Positions 53,862 to 62,735 of a stretch of DNA of 64,000 nucleotides are shown in pieces. A program made the position numbers and the translations under genes. Origin of the DNA: Chloroflexota bacterium (lineage in GTDB: Bacteria; Chloroflexota; Anaerolineae; Anaerolineales; Villigracilaceae); NCBI GenBank assembly GCA_016219545.1, contig JACRMH010000009.1, positions 1 through 64,000 on the forward strand, written 5' to 3'. The notes beneath the pieces are model-generated. The model was not told where the DNA came from. It ran no database searches and saw nothing but the letters and a program-made list of their open reading frames with translations. How positions within the stretch are numbered: the stretch's first letter is position 1; every line of letters starts with the position of its first letter.

Positions 53862-55094
53862 TTAACGTTCGCGTTCATTGGGAATTACAAAGTAAAACGA
53901 ACTCCCCTGTCCTTCTTTGCTTTCCGCCCAAATTTTTCCGCCGTGCGCTTCGATAATGTGTTTTGATATGGACAACCCCAGCCCTGTGCCTGAACCTGTG
54001 CGGGATGAGTCCACGCGATAGAATCTTTCAAAGATGCGGGAGAGACTCTCCACCGGGATTCCGACTCCTGAATCCCGCACAGCGAATCTCACATAACCGG
54101 AAGTTGATTCAGCCTCGAGTGAAATTTCCCCCCCGGGCTTTGTGAACTTGACCGCGTTATGGATCAGATTCACAAGCACCTGCTCCAACCGCGATCTGTC
54201 CGCACGGATATTTTGCAGCCCATCCCCACACTTGACCGTCAACTTCAAACCAGCGCGTTCCGCTTGCATCTTCATTCTGTCAGCGGCGGAGGTGACTAAA
54301 CTCTTCGGCGCAAGCGGCGCAAGGATCAATTCAACCTGACCCGATTCAATGCGCGAAAGGTCGAGCAGTTCCTGTGCCATCTGGGTCAGTGCATCCACTT
54401 CGGTGCTGATCCTGCCTAGGAAACGCGGACCAGCATCCGGGTCGGCAAGAGCGCCGCCCTGCAATGTCTCGGTCAATGCTTTGAGCGAGGCAAGTGGTGT
54501 CCGCAATTCGTGTGATACGTTTGAGATAAAGTCCCGCCGCACAGTTTCGAGTCGGCGTACGCGAGTCAGGTCTTGTATGAGAAGAAGACTGCCACCAGCG
54601 TGAGAATCCGGAATGGCAATGATCTGTAAAAATTGACGATGCGCGGGCAGTTCAACCGACTCACTTTGTATTTCACTCGTTTGCTGACAGCGCCGCCACG
54701 CATCCACGAGTTGATGATGACGCACAACTTCGGTAATACTGCGTCCGATCGCATCGGGTGTTTCAAAGAGTTTTCGCGCAGCGGGGTTCGCAAATTGGAT
54801 CAACCCGTTCGCATCTGCAATGATGACACCATCGGTGAGTTGTTCGAGCACTGTGGCGAGGCGGGCGGTCTCTGAGCTTAAAGTTGAAAGTTGCAGGTTG
54901 AAGGTTGAATGTAATGAAGCGATTGCATTGGATAGATTTTCAATACCTTTAATATCAGTGGGAAGGTTCTGATCTTGCTTGCGGATTTCAGTGGCGTACA
55001 GGTCAAGCCGTTGCTTTAAATCATAATATCGCCACCCAAACCACGCGGCGAGAAAAAACAGAAAAACAACAATCGCCCATGCAAGCGAATTCAT
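53862..55094 (-). CDS. phoR: PhoR-like sensor histidine kinase
   Basis: A 410-residue kinase with one N-terminal transmembrane helix (about 4-22), a PAS domain (about 82-190), the HisKA H-box FISNVSHELRTPLASLKALT (His phosphorylation site about 200) and a HATPase domain with NLIHNAVKFT, DSGVGIP and GSGTGLGL. The single-helix, no-periplasmic-loop form is typical of PhoR controlled by Pst/PhoU. It follows the PhoB-like gene by 30 bp. Confidence 0.92.
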   Translation of the reverse strand: MNSLAWAIVVFLFFLAAWFGWRYYDLKQRLDLYATEIRKQDQNLPTDIKGIENLSNAIASLHSTFNLQLSTLSSETARLATVLEQLTDGVIIADANGLIQFANPAARKLFETPDAIGRSITEVVRHHQLVDAWRRCQQTSEIQSESVELPAHRQFLQIIAIPDSHAGGSLLLIQDLTRVRRLETVRRDFISNVSHELRTPLASLKALTETLQGGALADPDAGPRFLGRISTEVDALTQMAQELLDLSRIESGQVELILAPLAPKSLVTSAADRMKMQAERAGLKLTVKCGDGLQNIRADRSRLEQVLVNLIHNAVKFTKPGGEISLEAESTSGYVRFAVRDSGVGIPVESLSRIFERFYRVDSSRTGSGTGLGLSISKHIIEAHGGKIWAESKEGQGSSFYFVIPNERER

Positions 55095-55124
55095 CCTTCA
55101 TCCTTCATAATTCATCCTTTTACC

Positions 55125-55835
55125 TCATCCCTCGAATCTGTATCCCCCACCCCTCACCGTGACAATGCGTACGGGAACTGCCGAGTCTTTCTCTATCTTC
55201 TGCCTCAACCAGCGGACATGTACATCCACAGTGCGGCTGTCGCCGATGAAGTCCCAGCCCCAAACGCGTTCAAGGATAAATTCGCGCGAAAGCATTTGGC
55301 GGCGATGTTCAGCAAGAAACAACAATAATTCATATTCCTTTGGTTTGAGGGGAACCACGCCACCATCCAAAGTGACCTCGCGGCGGGTCAGGTCAATGAT
55401 GAGATCATCAAAGGTCAATTTTTCATGCGGCTGGATACTGTCTTTGGATTTCCCCATTTCTTCACGCAATAGACGGGCGCGCCTAAGCTGTGCCTTGACC
55501 CTAGCCATCAACTCGCGCATGGAGAAGGGCTTGGTCAGGTAATCGTCCGCGCCGACTTCGAGACCCACCACACGGTCAATTTCATCGTCACGGGCCGTGA
55601 GCATCAAAATGGCAGTGGACATTTCCTTGCGGAGAATACGCGCCACTTCAAAACCGTCCATTTCAGGGAGCATGATGTCGAGCACGATCAGGTCAGGTTT
55701 CAAGCGCCACGCAGATTCGAGGGCAGAACGTCCATCCCCAACGGTTTCCACCGTATAACCTTCTTTTTTCAGGTTATACGCCAGGGTCTCTTGTAAAGAG
55801 ATTTCATCTTCAACGATCAGAATAGTTTCACTCAT
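55125..55835 (-). CDS. phoB: PhoB/PhoP-like response regulator
   Basis: A 236-residue OmpR-family regulator: receiver domain with the phosphorylated Asp in [13 protein letters not shown] and Lys in LTKPFSMRE, and a winged-helix domain (about 135-235) with [15 protein letters not shown]. Its own promoter carries a TTAACA direct repeat, so it is probably autoregulated. Confidence 0.94.
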   Translation of the reverse strand: MSETILIVEDEISLQETLAYNLKKEGYTVETVGDGRSALESAWRLKPDLIVLDIMLPEMDGFEVARILRKEMSTAILMLTARDDEIDRVVGLEVGADDYLTKPFSMRELMARVKAQLRRARLLREEMGKSKDSIQPHEKLTFDDLIIDLTRREVTLDGGVVPLKPKEYELLLFLAEHRRQMLSREFILERVWGWDFIGDSRTVDVHVRWLRQKIEKDSAVPVRIVTVRGGGYRFEG

Positions 55836-55869
55836 TGGTTAAGAATATACCATAAAGGAAACTCCTGTC

Positions 55870-55886
55870 TGTTAATGGGATGTTAA
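55870..55886 (-). promoter_or_regulatory. PhoP-like box upstream of phoB
   Basis: On the minus strand two exact TTAACA repeats separated by 5 bp, about 35 bp before the phoB start; TATGGT and TATATT follow as possible -10 boxes. Confidence 0.7.
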
Positions 55887-55902
55887 AGCTGTTTCCCGCT
55901 TA

Positions 55903-55960
55903 AACACTGAACCGCCTCTGACTTGCCCAAGTCATCGGCGGTTCTATAGGGGAGAATGTA
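55903..55960 (-). ncRNA. Candidate small RNA 1 (C-rich loop)
   Basis: On the minus strand: TATAAT (55972-55967), a likely start near 55960, then ACATTCTCCCC and a hairpin of AACCGCC with GGCGGTT (55937-55943 with 55910-55916) around a conserved GACTT-GGGC-AAGTC tip. The layout matches a short sRNA with a terminator hairpin. A second copy lies at 56164-56232. Confidence 0.5.
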
Positions 55961-56086
55961 ATGCCTATTATATGCAGCGACTTAATAGAAACCTGAAGCT
56001 TCATTAAGAGTTGGATGAGAGAAAATTAGATCGAGTTCAAAAATCCTGACACCCCTTAGCAATCTCAGTTCCTCGAGGAGATTGCT

Positions 56087-56114
56087 CACCGCACTGGCGT
56101 ACGGCGCAAGTGTC
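56087..56114. repeat. Dispersed repeat CACCGCACTGGCGT, copy 2
   Basis: Matches 29036-29064. It sits in a larger GC-rich palindromic stretch (about 56040-56155) separating the two small RNA candidates. Confidence 0.6.
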
Positions 56115-56163
56115 GCCACCAAAGGGCAAAGGCGGCGGCTCGCAATGACGGATATACGGTAGA

Positions 56164-56232
56164 GAATTAAAACTCAAACCCCGCTTCAGACTTGCCCAAG
56201 TCTGTCACGGGGTTTGTTGAGGGGAGAATGTA
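56164..56232 (-). ncRNA. Candidate small RNA 2 (C-rich loop)
   Basis: Paralog of candidate 1: TATAAT (56244-56239), ACATTCTCCCC, then a hairpin whose outer stem is AAACCCCG/CGGGGTTT (56208-56215 with 56176-56183) instead of AACCGCC/GGCGGTT, while the inner GACTT...AAGTC tip is unchanged. The paired changes keep the stem, and a T-rich stretch follows. Confidence 0.55.
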
Positions 56233-56300
56233 TTCATTATTATATGCAGCGACTTTAACGCAACCTGAGTAAAACTTAAAAGGAATATGAGAGTTTTTGT

Positions 56301-56906
56301 CTAAAAAAGGGTCATCAGATCATCTAATGAAATCGGACCTTCGCGCAATATCAATGGACTTGGCCCAGTGCAATCCACCAAAGTAGACGGGACTCCGCCT
56401 CTCGTTTTGCCCCCGTCTAAAATTAATGGAATGCGACCCTTGAGTTGGTCGTACACTTCCTGCGCGGTGGATGGATTCGCTCCGCCTGAAATGTTTGCGG
56501 ATGTCACTGCCATTGGCCCCGCAGCGCGTAACAAGGCACACACATCGGCATGATCTGGGATGCGGACAGCGACGGTAGCTGTGGCAGAAACTGCCAATGG
56601 GAGAGTCAGCTTTTTGGGGATGATGCAGGTAAGAGGTCCAGGCCAGAAGCGCGCAGCAAAACGGAGAGCCATGTCTGGGACGTTGTCTCCCACTTTTTCG
56701 AGGTCGCTCATGTCCCCGATCAAAACAGGAATGGCTTTTTCAATGGGACGGTTCTTTGCGGTGTAAATACTTTCGATGGCCGTGTTATCAAAGGCGAGTG
56801 CGCCAAGCCCGTAGACAGTATCGGTGGGAAAAGCGACGATGCCGCCTTTATTTAATATATCCAGTGCGGTTTGGATTTCACTGGCGGGAATGATCTCTGT
56901 TTTCAT
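56301..56906 (-). CDS. tsaC: Threonylcarbamoyl-AMP synthase (Sua5/YciO/YrdC)
   Basis: A 201-residue YrdC-domain enzyme that makes threonylcarbamoyl-AMP for the t6A37 modification of tRNAs. KGGIVAFPTDTVYGLG, KNRPIEKAIPVLI and AVTSANISGGA are family motifs. It overlaps prmC by 4 bp; the long Sua5 C-terminal domain is absent. Confidence 0.94.
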   Translation of the reverse strand: MKTEIIPASEIQTALDILNKGGIVAFPTDTVYGLGALAFDNTAIESIYTAKNRPIEKAIPVLIGDMSDLEKVGDNVPDMALRFAARFWPGPLTCIIPKKLTLPLAVSATATVAVRIPDHADVCALLRAAGPMAVTSANISGGANPSTAQEVYDQLKGRIPLILDGGKTRGGVPSTLVDCTGPSPLILREGPISLDDLMTLF

Positions 56907-57757
56907 GGGAGCATGATCTCGAGCAGACGGTCTCTGCCGGCGAGATCCTGGTGCATATGGATGCTGACACTGGCGAATGAATCATAGGCGAGGCTGAGGG
57001 CTTGAACGCCCAGCGTGGATTCTATTTCAAGCAGCATCATGCCGCGCGGAGCAAGCCAGTTTGGCGCAAGCTTAAACAGGCGGCGATAGATTTCGAGACC
57101 ATCTTCTCCGCCATCGAGGGCGAGCGTGGGTTCTTTTCCATAAACGGGAAGCCGATGTAATGTTTCGGTAGGAATGTAAGGAAGGTTGGCGCAGATAATG
57201 TCGAAAGTCGAAAGTCGAAGGTCAACATTCGACTTCGGGAACAAGTCACATTCGATAAATTCTATTCGATCCTGTACGCTGAATTTTTTTGCATTATGTT
57301 TTGCGATTTGAAGGGCATTGGGAGAAATATCGGTCGCCAGAATGCGGGTATCGGGAATCTGTGTGGCGACGGAAATTGCGATGGCGCCTGAGCCTGTACC
57401 GATGTCGGCAACGGCACGGCGTTCGGGTGAAGCTTTCAGCCATGAGATCGTTTTCTCGACCAGCAGTTCAGTTTCAGGGCGCGGGATGAGGACATCGCTT
57501 GTAATATCGAATTCAAGTCCGAAGAATTCCCATTTCCCCAATATATATGGAAGCGGCTCGCCCGCTTCCATTTTTTTTATTGCATCATCAAGCCGGGTTT
57601 GTTGAGCTTTTGTTACAACCTGTTCAGGATGTGCCATGACCCAGGTGCGCGGTTTTTGAACGATATGCGCAAGCAGGACTTGTGCATCTAGCTGGGGAGT
57701 ATCGCCAAATAATTCAAGGCGGGTGGCCATTGTTTCAAGCAGGTTTTTGATTTTCAT
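56903..57757 (-). CDS. prmC: Release factor glutamine methyltransferase
   Basis: A 284-residue SAM-dependent enzyme that methylates the Gln of the GGQ motif in release factors. The SAM motif is VADIGTGSGAIAIS; the active site NPPY is here NLPY (CANLPYIPTE). It lies directly downstream of prfA, whose product is its substrate, and is coupled to tsaC. Confidence 0.94.
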   Translation of the reverse strand: MKIKNLLETMATRLELFGDTPQLDAQVLLAHIVQKPRTWVMAHPEQVVTKAQQTRLDDAIKKMEAGEPLPYILGKWEFFGLEFDITSDVLIPRPETELLVEKTISWLKASPERRAVADIGTGSGAIAISVATQIPDTRILATDISPNALQIAKHNAKKFSVQDRIEFIECDLFPKSNVDLRLSTFDIICANLPYIPTETLHRLPVYGKEPTLALDGGEDGLEIYRRLFKLAPNWLAPRGMMLLEIESTLGVQALSLAYDSFASVSIHMHQDLAGRDRLLEIMLP

Positions 57758-57766
57758 ACAACACTA

Positions 57767-57799
57767 AAGTGACAGTCACCTGCGAGGTGACTGTCACTT
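57767..57799. repeat. Palindrome between prfA and prmC
   Basis: Exact 14-base arms AAGTGACAGTCACC and complement with a 5-base loop, 11 bp after the prfA stop. Confidence 0.85.
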
Positions 57800-57810
57800 C
57801 GTAATCATTT

Positions 57811-58887
57811 TTATTCGTCATCATCCGAACCCGTTGCGGCAAGACGTTCTGATTCGTCGCGGGTGGAGAGTTCATCAATGAACTGGTCTATCGCGCCGTC
57901 CATTACCGAAGGCAGGTTGTAACTGGACATTCCAACGCGATGGTCTGTGACACGGTTTTGCGGATAATTATAGGTGCGTATCTTTTCCGAACGATCCCCC
58001 GAACCGACCTGTGAGCGGCGGTCGGCTTCGAGTTCGGCACGGCGTTTCTGTTCTTCCATTTCATATAAACGCGCGCGCAGGATGCTGATGGCGCGTAATT
58101 TATTCTGCAATTGCGAGCGTTCATCCTGACAGGTAATGATCATACCTGTGGGTTTGTGATACAGGCGCACGGCGGTTGAGTTCTTCTGCACATTCTGTCC
58201 GCCCGCACCGGAGGAACGATAGACTTCGATCACAAGGTCGCTTTCGGGAATATCCACTTCCACATCGTCCACTTCTGCGAGCACGGTCACAGTGGCTGTG
58301 GATGTATGAATGCGTCCCTGCGATTCAGTGCTCGGCACGCGCTGTACGCGATGTACCCCTGACTCGTATTTCAGTTTTGAGTATGCGCCCTTGCCTTTGA
58401 TCTCAAAGATCACTTCTTTATACCCGCCGACGCCGATGGCGCTCTCAGACATGGCTTCTATCTTCCAGCGTTTGCCTTCCGCATAACGGGTATACATGCG
58501 GAACAAGTCCGCCGCGAAAATGGCGGCTTCATCACCGCCCGCGCCCGCACGAATTTCAAAGATGACATTCCTGTCATCGCGCGGGTCTTTGGGGATGAGC
58601 AATCCCTTGATCTCTTTTTCAAGGATGACGATCTTTGGATTGAGTTCATCCACATCGGCTTTTGCCAGCGCGATCAGTTCCGAGTCATTTTCGTTGATGA
58701 TGATTAACCTGGCTTCCTCGAGGCTTTTCATAGCCTGACGGTATTCGCGCGCCTTCGCGATCAGCGGCTCCAGGTCCACGCGCTCCTTGTTGATCTCACC
58801 CGCGCGTTGATAGTTACTGCCCACTTCAAGCAGTTCGCTGCCTAATTGTTCAAAACGTTCTTCGATGGCTTGTAATTTATCGAGCAT
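57811..58887 (-). CDS. prfA: Peptide chain release factor 1
   Basis: A 358-residue factor releasing peptides at UAA and UAG. The catalytic GGQ is in SSGAGGQNVQKNSTAVR; RVPSTESQGRIHTS is in the recognition domain area. No frameshift site, as expected for RF1. First of prfA-prmC-tsaC. Confidence 0.95.
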   Translation of the reverse strand: MLDKLQAIEERFEQLGSELLEVGSNYQRAGEINKERVDLEPLIAKAREYRQAMKSLEEARLIIINENDSELIALAKADVDELNPKIVILEKEIKGLLIPKDPRDDRNVIFEIRAGAGGDEAAIFAADLFRMYTRYAEGKRWKIEAMSESAIGVGGYKEVIFEIKGKGAYSKLKYESGVHRVQRVPSTESQGRIHTSTATVTVLAEVDDVEVDIPESDLVIEVYRSSGAGGQNVQKNSTAVRLYHKPTGMIITCQDERSQLQNKLRAISILRARLYEMEEQKRRAELEADRRSQVGSGDRSEKIRTYNYPQNRVTDHRVGMSSYNLPSVMDGAIDQFIDELSTRDESERLAATGSDDDE

Positions 58888-58938
58888 GGAATTTCCTTAA
58901 CAATCTTATGTCACACCGCACTTGCACGCGGGGTAAGT

Positions 58939-59026
58939 ATTGCGAGGGTGCTCTTGTTTTTTGCCCGAAGCAATCTTCAACAAGCGGGAGATTGCTTCGT
59001 TCGCAACGAACGCTCACTCGCAACGA
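58939..59026. repeat. Long imperfect palindrome, GCGAG family, copy 2
   Basis: Outer ATTGCGAG/CTCGCAAC and inner CGAAGCAATCT/AGATTGCTTCG pair; related to 27316-27413. It occupies the gap between prfA and the uvrC operon. Confidence 0.8.
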
Positions 59027-59050
59027 CATCATTAAATTTTTACGAAATAA

Positions 59051-59071
59051 AGCGCGGCACAAAGGCCGCGC
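59051..59071 (-). terminator. Terminator of the uvrC operon
   Basis: Stem GCGCGGC/GCCGCGC followed on the minus strand by TTTATTTCG. Confidence 0.75.
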
Positions 59072-59097
59072 GTGAAGGCAAATCGAATTAAAGTACG

Positions 59098-59223
59098 CTA
59101 GAAATTTGTAACTGCCGAAAGCACCATTGAAACGATCAGGATGACCGCAAACACAGCGAAGAGGATCTGCGCCGAGCGGTTGGATTTGGGTTGTTTTTTG
59201 TTCTTTGAAATTTTTCCGTTCAT
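59098..59223 (-). CDS. 41-residue single-helix membrane protein
   Basis: A short ORF with a basic N-terminus (MNGKISKNKKQPKSNRSAQ) and one strong transmembrane helix (ILFAVFAVILIVSMVLSAV), ending in TNF. It begins 11 bp after the response-regulator stop and is followed by a terminator, so it is the third gene of the uvrC operon. Only a weak GTGAG ribosome site precedes it. Function unknown. Confidence 0.65.
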   Translation of the reverse strand: MNGKISKNKKQPKSNRSAQILFAVFAVILIVSMVLSAVTNF

Positions 59224-59234
59224 TTTCTACTCAC

Positions 59235-59612
59235 TTATAGGATATGTTTGTAAAAGGCTTGAGACATTACCTTTTCAAGTTCTTCAATTGTAACAGGCTT
59301 CATCACGTATCCGTCCGCGCCGATCTGCAGGGCCTTGTCCACGGTCACATCCGCGGCTTCGGAGGAAAGCATAATGATCGGCAGGTCCTTCCATTCATTA
59401 CGGCGGCGCAGGAATTCCAGCAAATCCAGCCCGCTGACCTCCGGCATGTTAATGTCCAATATCATCATGTCCGGTCTGCCACCGGCAAGCAAGGCCTGTG
59501 CAGCAAGGCGCGCATGAAGGAAATGCTTTGTTTCGCATTCCAGCAATTGCAGCATCAGACTGACTGCGTGCCCCATCTCATGGTCATCATCTACGATCCA
59601 GACTTTTTTCAT
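59235..59612 (-). CDS. Single-domain response regulator
   Basis: A 125-residue CheY-like receiver with the acidic pair in VDDDHE, phospho-Asp in MMILDINMPEVSG, and Lys in VMKPVTIEE. No output domain. Its ATG overlaps the uvrC stop by 4 bp, an unusual pairing with a DNA repair gene. No kinase is adjacent. Confidence 0.92.
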   Translation of the reverse strand: MKKVWIVDDDHEMGHAVSLMLQLLECETKHFLHARLAAQALLAGGRPDMMILDINMPEVSGLDLLEFLRRRNEWKDLPIIMLSSEAADVTVDKALQIGADGYVMKPVTIEELEKVMSQAFYKHIL

Positions 59613-61486
59613 TCCAAATGCGCCTTAATACTTTCCGCCGCGCTGGTGTTCATGCCTTTCACGGCAGACAACTCTTCAACGCTGGCTTGCTTAATCTTAT
59701 CCATAGAACCGAAATGTTTCAAGAGTGCTTTCCGGCGCGCAGGACCAATACTTGGAATTGAATCCAACTGCGAAGCAAGTCCCTGTTTCGAGCGGCGTGC
59801 GCGATGCGCCGTGATTCCAAATCTATGCGCCTCATCGCGGATCCTCTGCACAAGGTAAAGTCCCTGCGAATGACGCGGCAGGATCAACGGCTGGCTATTA
59901 TAAGGGAAGAAAATTTCCTCTTCCTGTTTCGCCAATCCAACCACAGGCACTTTATTGAACAGGTCAAATTGCTCGAGGACTTTGACTACGCGGCCGAGTT
60001 GACCTTTGCCGCCATCAATAATGATCAAGTCTGGGAGGAAGGAAAAAGACGCGTCTTTTTTCGCACCTGGATTTGATTCGGTTTCTTCGGCAGACCGCCA
60101 CCTTTTGAATCTGCGCATCAGCATTTCTTCCATGGACGCAAAATCGTCGGGTGCGCCGATGCTGGTGCTGTCAATGTTGAATTTTCTATAAAGGTTCTTG
60201 GCGGGTGTTCCCTGCTCGAACACGATCATCGCGCCGACAGTTGCCACGCCCTGCGTATGGCTGACATCATAACATTCAATGCGGTTGGGCGGCGCGGACA
60301 ATTGCAAAGCAGTTTGCAATTCAGCAAGTGCCGTTTCTTGTTTGTGGGCATCCGCCTGCCATTGAGCGCGTAACGCCTGCAAGGTTTCAGAGGCGTTCTC
60401 TGCGGCCATCTCAACCAGTTCATGCGGCTGACCGTCCTTCGGCACGAACAACTCCACCTTCTTCCCGCCGCGTTTGGACTTGAGCCATTGGCTGATGATG
60501 CTGGCTTCTTCCATCTTTATTTCTTCCGGGATCATCACCTGCTCGGGGATATTCGCGGCTTCCGTATAGAACTGCTTGACGAATTCCGTCATCACTTCCT
60601 GATTATTTGTGTCTTCGGTGCCTTCGAGAATGAAGTACTCGCGTCCGATCAACTTGCCGCCGCGAATGAAGAAGATCTGCACACAAGCCTCACCATCTGA
60701 ACGCGCCATGGCAAGAACATCCGAGTCTTTGTAATCGGTGGCGAAGACAATTTTCTGCCGCTCAATAATTGAACTGACAGCCTTCAATTGGTCACGCAAT
60801 GCAGCGGCCTTTTCAAAACGCATTTCATCGGATGCTTTTTGCATTTGCATCTGCAAATGATCGACAATGTTTTCACTGTGTCCGCTGAGGAACTCCATCA
60901 GGTCGGAGATCATTTGGCGGTATCCTGTCTGAGAGACCGCCCCAATACAGGGGGCAGTACACAGCTTGATGTCAAGATAAAGACACGCGCGCTTGTCGAG
61001 GCCGGTAATCTCACGGTCACATGTCAGGTAGGGGAAGATTCGGCGTAGCGCTTCAAGCGTTTGATAGACTGCCCATGCTGAAGTGTAAGGACCGAAATAG
61101 CGCGAGCCGTCCTCATCCATTTGCCGCGTGACGGTCACTTTGGGGAAAGGTTCGTTCCAGTGGATTTTTATGTAGGGATAACGCTTGTCATCTTTAAGGC
61201 GAATATTGTATTTGGGGCGGTGCTTTTTGATGAGGTTCATCTCAAGGATGAGCGCCTCTAGCTCCGAGCCGACCACGATCCATTCAATGTCCACGATGTC
61301 GCGTACCAGCCGGCGGGTCTTGGCATCGTGACTCGAGTCTGAATGGAAATAAGACCGCACACGGTTCTTCAGGCTGATGGCTTTGCCGACGTAAATGATC
61401 GTCCCCTCAGCGTTGTGGTAGATATAACAGCCCGGTTTGGCGGGCAGTGTGGCAAGGATACCTTGCAGTTTCTCAGAGATTTCCAT
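59609..61486 (-). CDS. uvrC: UvrABC excinuclease subunit C
   Basis: A 625-residue nuclease making both incisions in nucleotide excision repair. N-terminal GIY-YIG domain (GCYIYHNAEGTIIYVGKA), UVR motif (about 205-240), RNase H-like domain with the DxxxD-type residues in CYDVSHTQG and LIIIDGGKGQL, and C-terminal helix-hairpin-helix pair (SIPSIGPARRKALLKHFGS, VKGMNTSAAESI). Normal length. It heads a three-gene operon. Confidence 0.96.
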   Translation of the reverse strand: MEISEKLQGILATLPAKPGCYIYHNAEGTIIYVGKAISLKNRVRSYFHSDSSHDAKTRRLVRDIVDIEWIVVGSELEALILEMNLIKKHRPKYNIRLKDDKRYPYIKIHWNEPFPKVTVTRQMDEDGSRYFGPYTSAWAVYQTLEALRRIFPYLTCDREITGLDKRACLYLDIKLCTAPCIGAVSQTGYRQMISDLMEFLSGHSENIVDHLQMQMQKASDEMRFEKAAALRDQLKAVSSIIERQKIVFATDYKDSDVLAMARSDGEACVQIFFIRGGKLIGREYFILEGTEDTNNQEVMTEFVKQFYTEAANIPEQVMIPEEIKMEEASIISQWLKSKRGGKKVELFVPKDGQPHELVEMAAENASETLQALRAQWQADAHKQETALAELQTALQLSAPPNRIECYDVSHTQGVATVGAMIVFEQGTPAKNLYRKFNIDSTSIGAPDDFASMEEMLMRRFKRWRSAEETESNPGAKKDASFSFLPDLIIIDGGKGQLGRVVKVLEQFDLFNKVPVVGLAKQEEEIFFPYNSQPLILPRHSQGLYLVQRIRDEAHRFGITAHRARRSKQGLASQLDSIPSIGPARRKALLKHFGSMDKIKQASVEELSAVKGMNTSAAESIKAHLE

Positions 61487-61522
61487 CGCGGGGCAATTCT
61501 AATATGGATTTTGATTAATTAT

Positions 61523-61553
61523 TGTAGGGGCGACCCAATGGGTCGCCCCTACA
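61523..61553. repeat. GTAGGGGCG palindrome before uvrC
   Basis: A perfect 31-bp palindrome; on the minus strand its first TAG is the stop codon of the acetyltransferase gene (61549-61551). Confidence 0.9.
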
Positions 61554-62667
61554 ACAGAATCCTCTTTTTATAAAAGCGATAACGCTTATAAACTTCCGCG
61601 CCCATGTGATGGGCGAGATCATAGGTATCAGGGTTGTCCTCTCCTGTCAGAGACAAGTCCGCCCATTCATATCCCTTCGCGATGGCACGCTGTGCCATTT
61701 CAGCGAATAATAGAATGGCCGCGCCTGTATCCCAATATTCAGGCAGGACAGCCACACTCTTGACCGAAAGACATTTTGGTTTCAAGTTTTTGTATCTCAA
61801 AGCGCGGACATAATCCCACGGATAGCGCAGACCATTGAGGTGGATCAATATTTCGTTCAAGTTTTGAATGGCAGGGAACCAGCCAACAGATTTTCCATCG
61901 GCTTCAACGAAGAGCACAAGATCAGGGTCAGCCAAATCTTTGAGCGGAAGCATCATTGCTGAAATGGCTTCAAGAGTATATGGCACATATCCATCCAAAT
62001 GTTCCAAGGCACGGTTTTGCAAAAGCAAGACCCGCTCCAGCTCATCGTTCAGGTCGTTCATGTTCACAGTGCGGATGGTGAAATTCTTACGCTTCCGCAC
62101 CACTTCAGCCAGCCGATATAACCTTTGTATCTTTGGGTTGTTTGGGTCGAGCTTGGCTGCGTAAGCCAAGCCATCGTCATGGCGTTTTCCGAATCTGAAG
62201 CGCTCGAAGAAACCGCCATAGTAAGGCGGGTTATGTCCGCACAACACCACGGGCGGACGGTCATATCCTTCAACGAGAATCCCGCGCGCATCTTCACGGT
62301 CAAGGTTATATGTGCCGCAAACCATCATCAGTTCATGCCCGCGCGCCCAAGATTCGGCGTGTTTGAACATCGCTTCGGCGACCGTGTAATCATCAATACA
62401 TTCAAAAAATCCAATCGAACACTCAGTTGGGTCGCCGCCGATTTCATGGGAACAACAAATAGTTCCGGCAGGCTGTCCATCTTTCCACGCGATGAAAAAG
62501 TCAGCGTAGCCGCTCTTGAAGAACGCGCCCGTCTTCGGGTCAGTGGCTTTGATGCGCTCCGACAAAATAGGCGGAACCCAAAGCGGATCATCTCTATAGA
62601 TGCGCCACGGAAATGTTAAAAAGATATGTTTATCACGACCTGAATTTGCTGGACGGATTTCGATCAT
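61549..62667 (-). CDS. GNAT-like acetyltransferase (YghO-like)
   Basis: A 372-residue protein with two GNAT-like halves: IEIRPANSGRDKHIFLTFPWRIYRDDPLWVPP at the start, GRISCSHE-like core strands, and a C-terminal half with SVKSVAVLPEYWDTGAAILLF, then YEWADLSLTGEDN. It resembles the YghO-type family of uncharacterised acetyltransferases. The stop codon is provided by a palindromic repeat. Confidence 0.8.
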   Translation of the reverse strand: MIEIRPANSGRDKHIFLTFPWRIYRDDPLWVPPILSERIKATDPKTGAFFKSGYADFFIAWKDGQPAGTICCSHEIGGDPTECSIGFFECIDDYTVAEAMFKHAESWARGHELMMVCGTYNLDREDARGILVEGYDRPPVVLCGHNPPYYGGFFERFRFGKRHDDGLAYAAKLDPNNPKIQRLYRLAEVVRKRKNFTIRTVNMNDLNDELERVLLLQNRALEHLDGYVPYTLEAISAMMLPLKDLADPDLVLFVEADGKSVGWFPAIQNLNEILIHLNGLRYPWDYVRALRYKNLKPKCLSVKSVAVLPEYWDTGAAILLFAEMAQRAIAKGYEWADLSLTGEDNPDTYDLAHHMGAEVYKRYRFYKKRILL

Positions 62668-62679
62668 ACAAGTTCCTCA

Positions 62680-62723
62680 GCCACAGAGTCACCGAAAATC
62701 TCAAAACTCCGTGACTCTGTGGC
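62680..62723. repeat. Inverted repeat between MFS and acetyltransferase genes
   Basis: Exact 13-base arms GCCACAGAGTCAC and complement with an 18-base loop; likely a transcript-end hairpin. Confidence 0.8.
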
Positions 62724-62735
62724 AAGTATTTAAAC

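Noticed and set aside
17901-61553. The GTAGGGGCG palindromes as rho-independent terminators
   Set aside because: Most lack T runs and some lie inside operons, so they are better described as REP-like elements.
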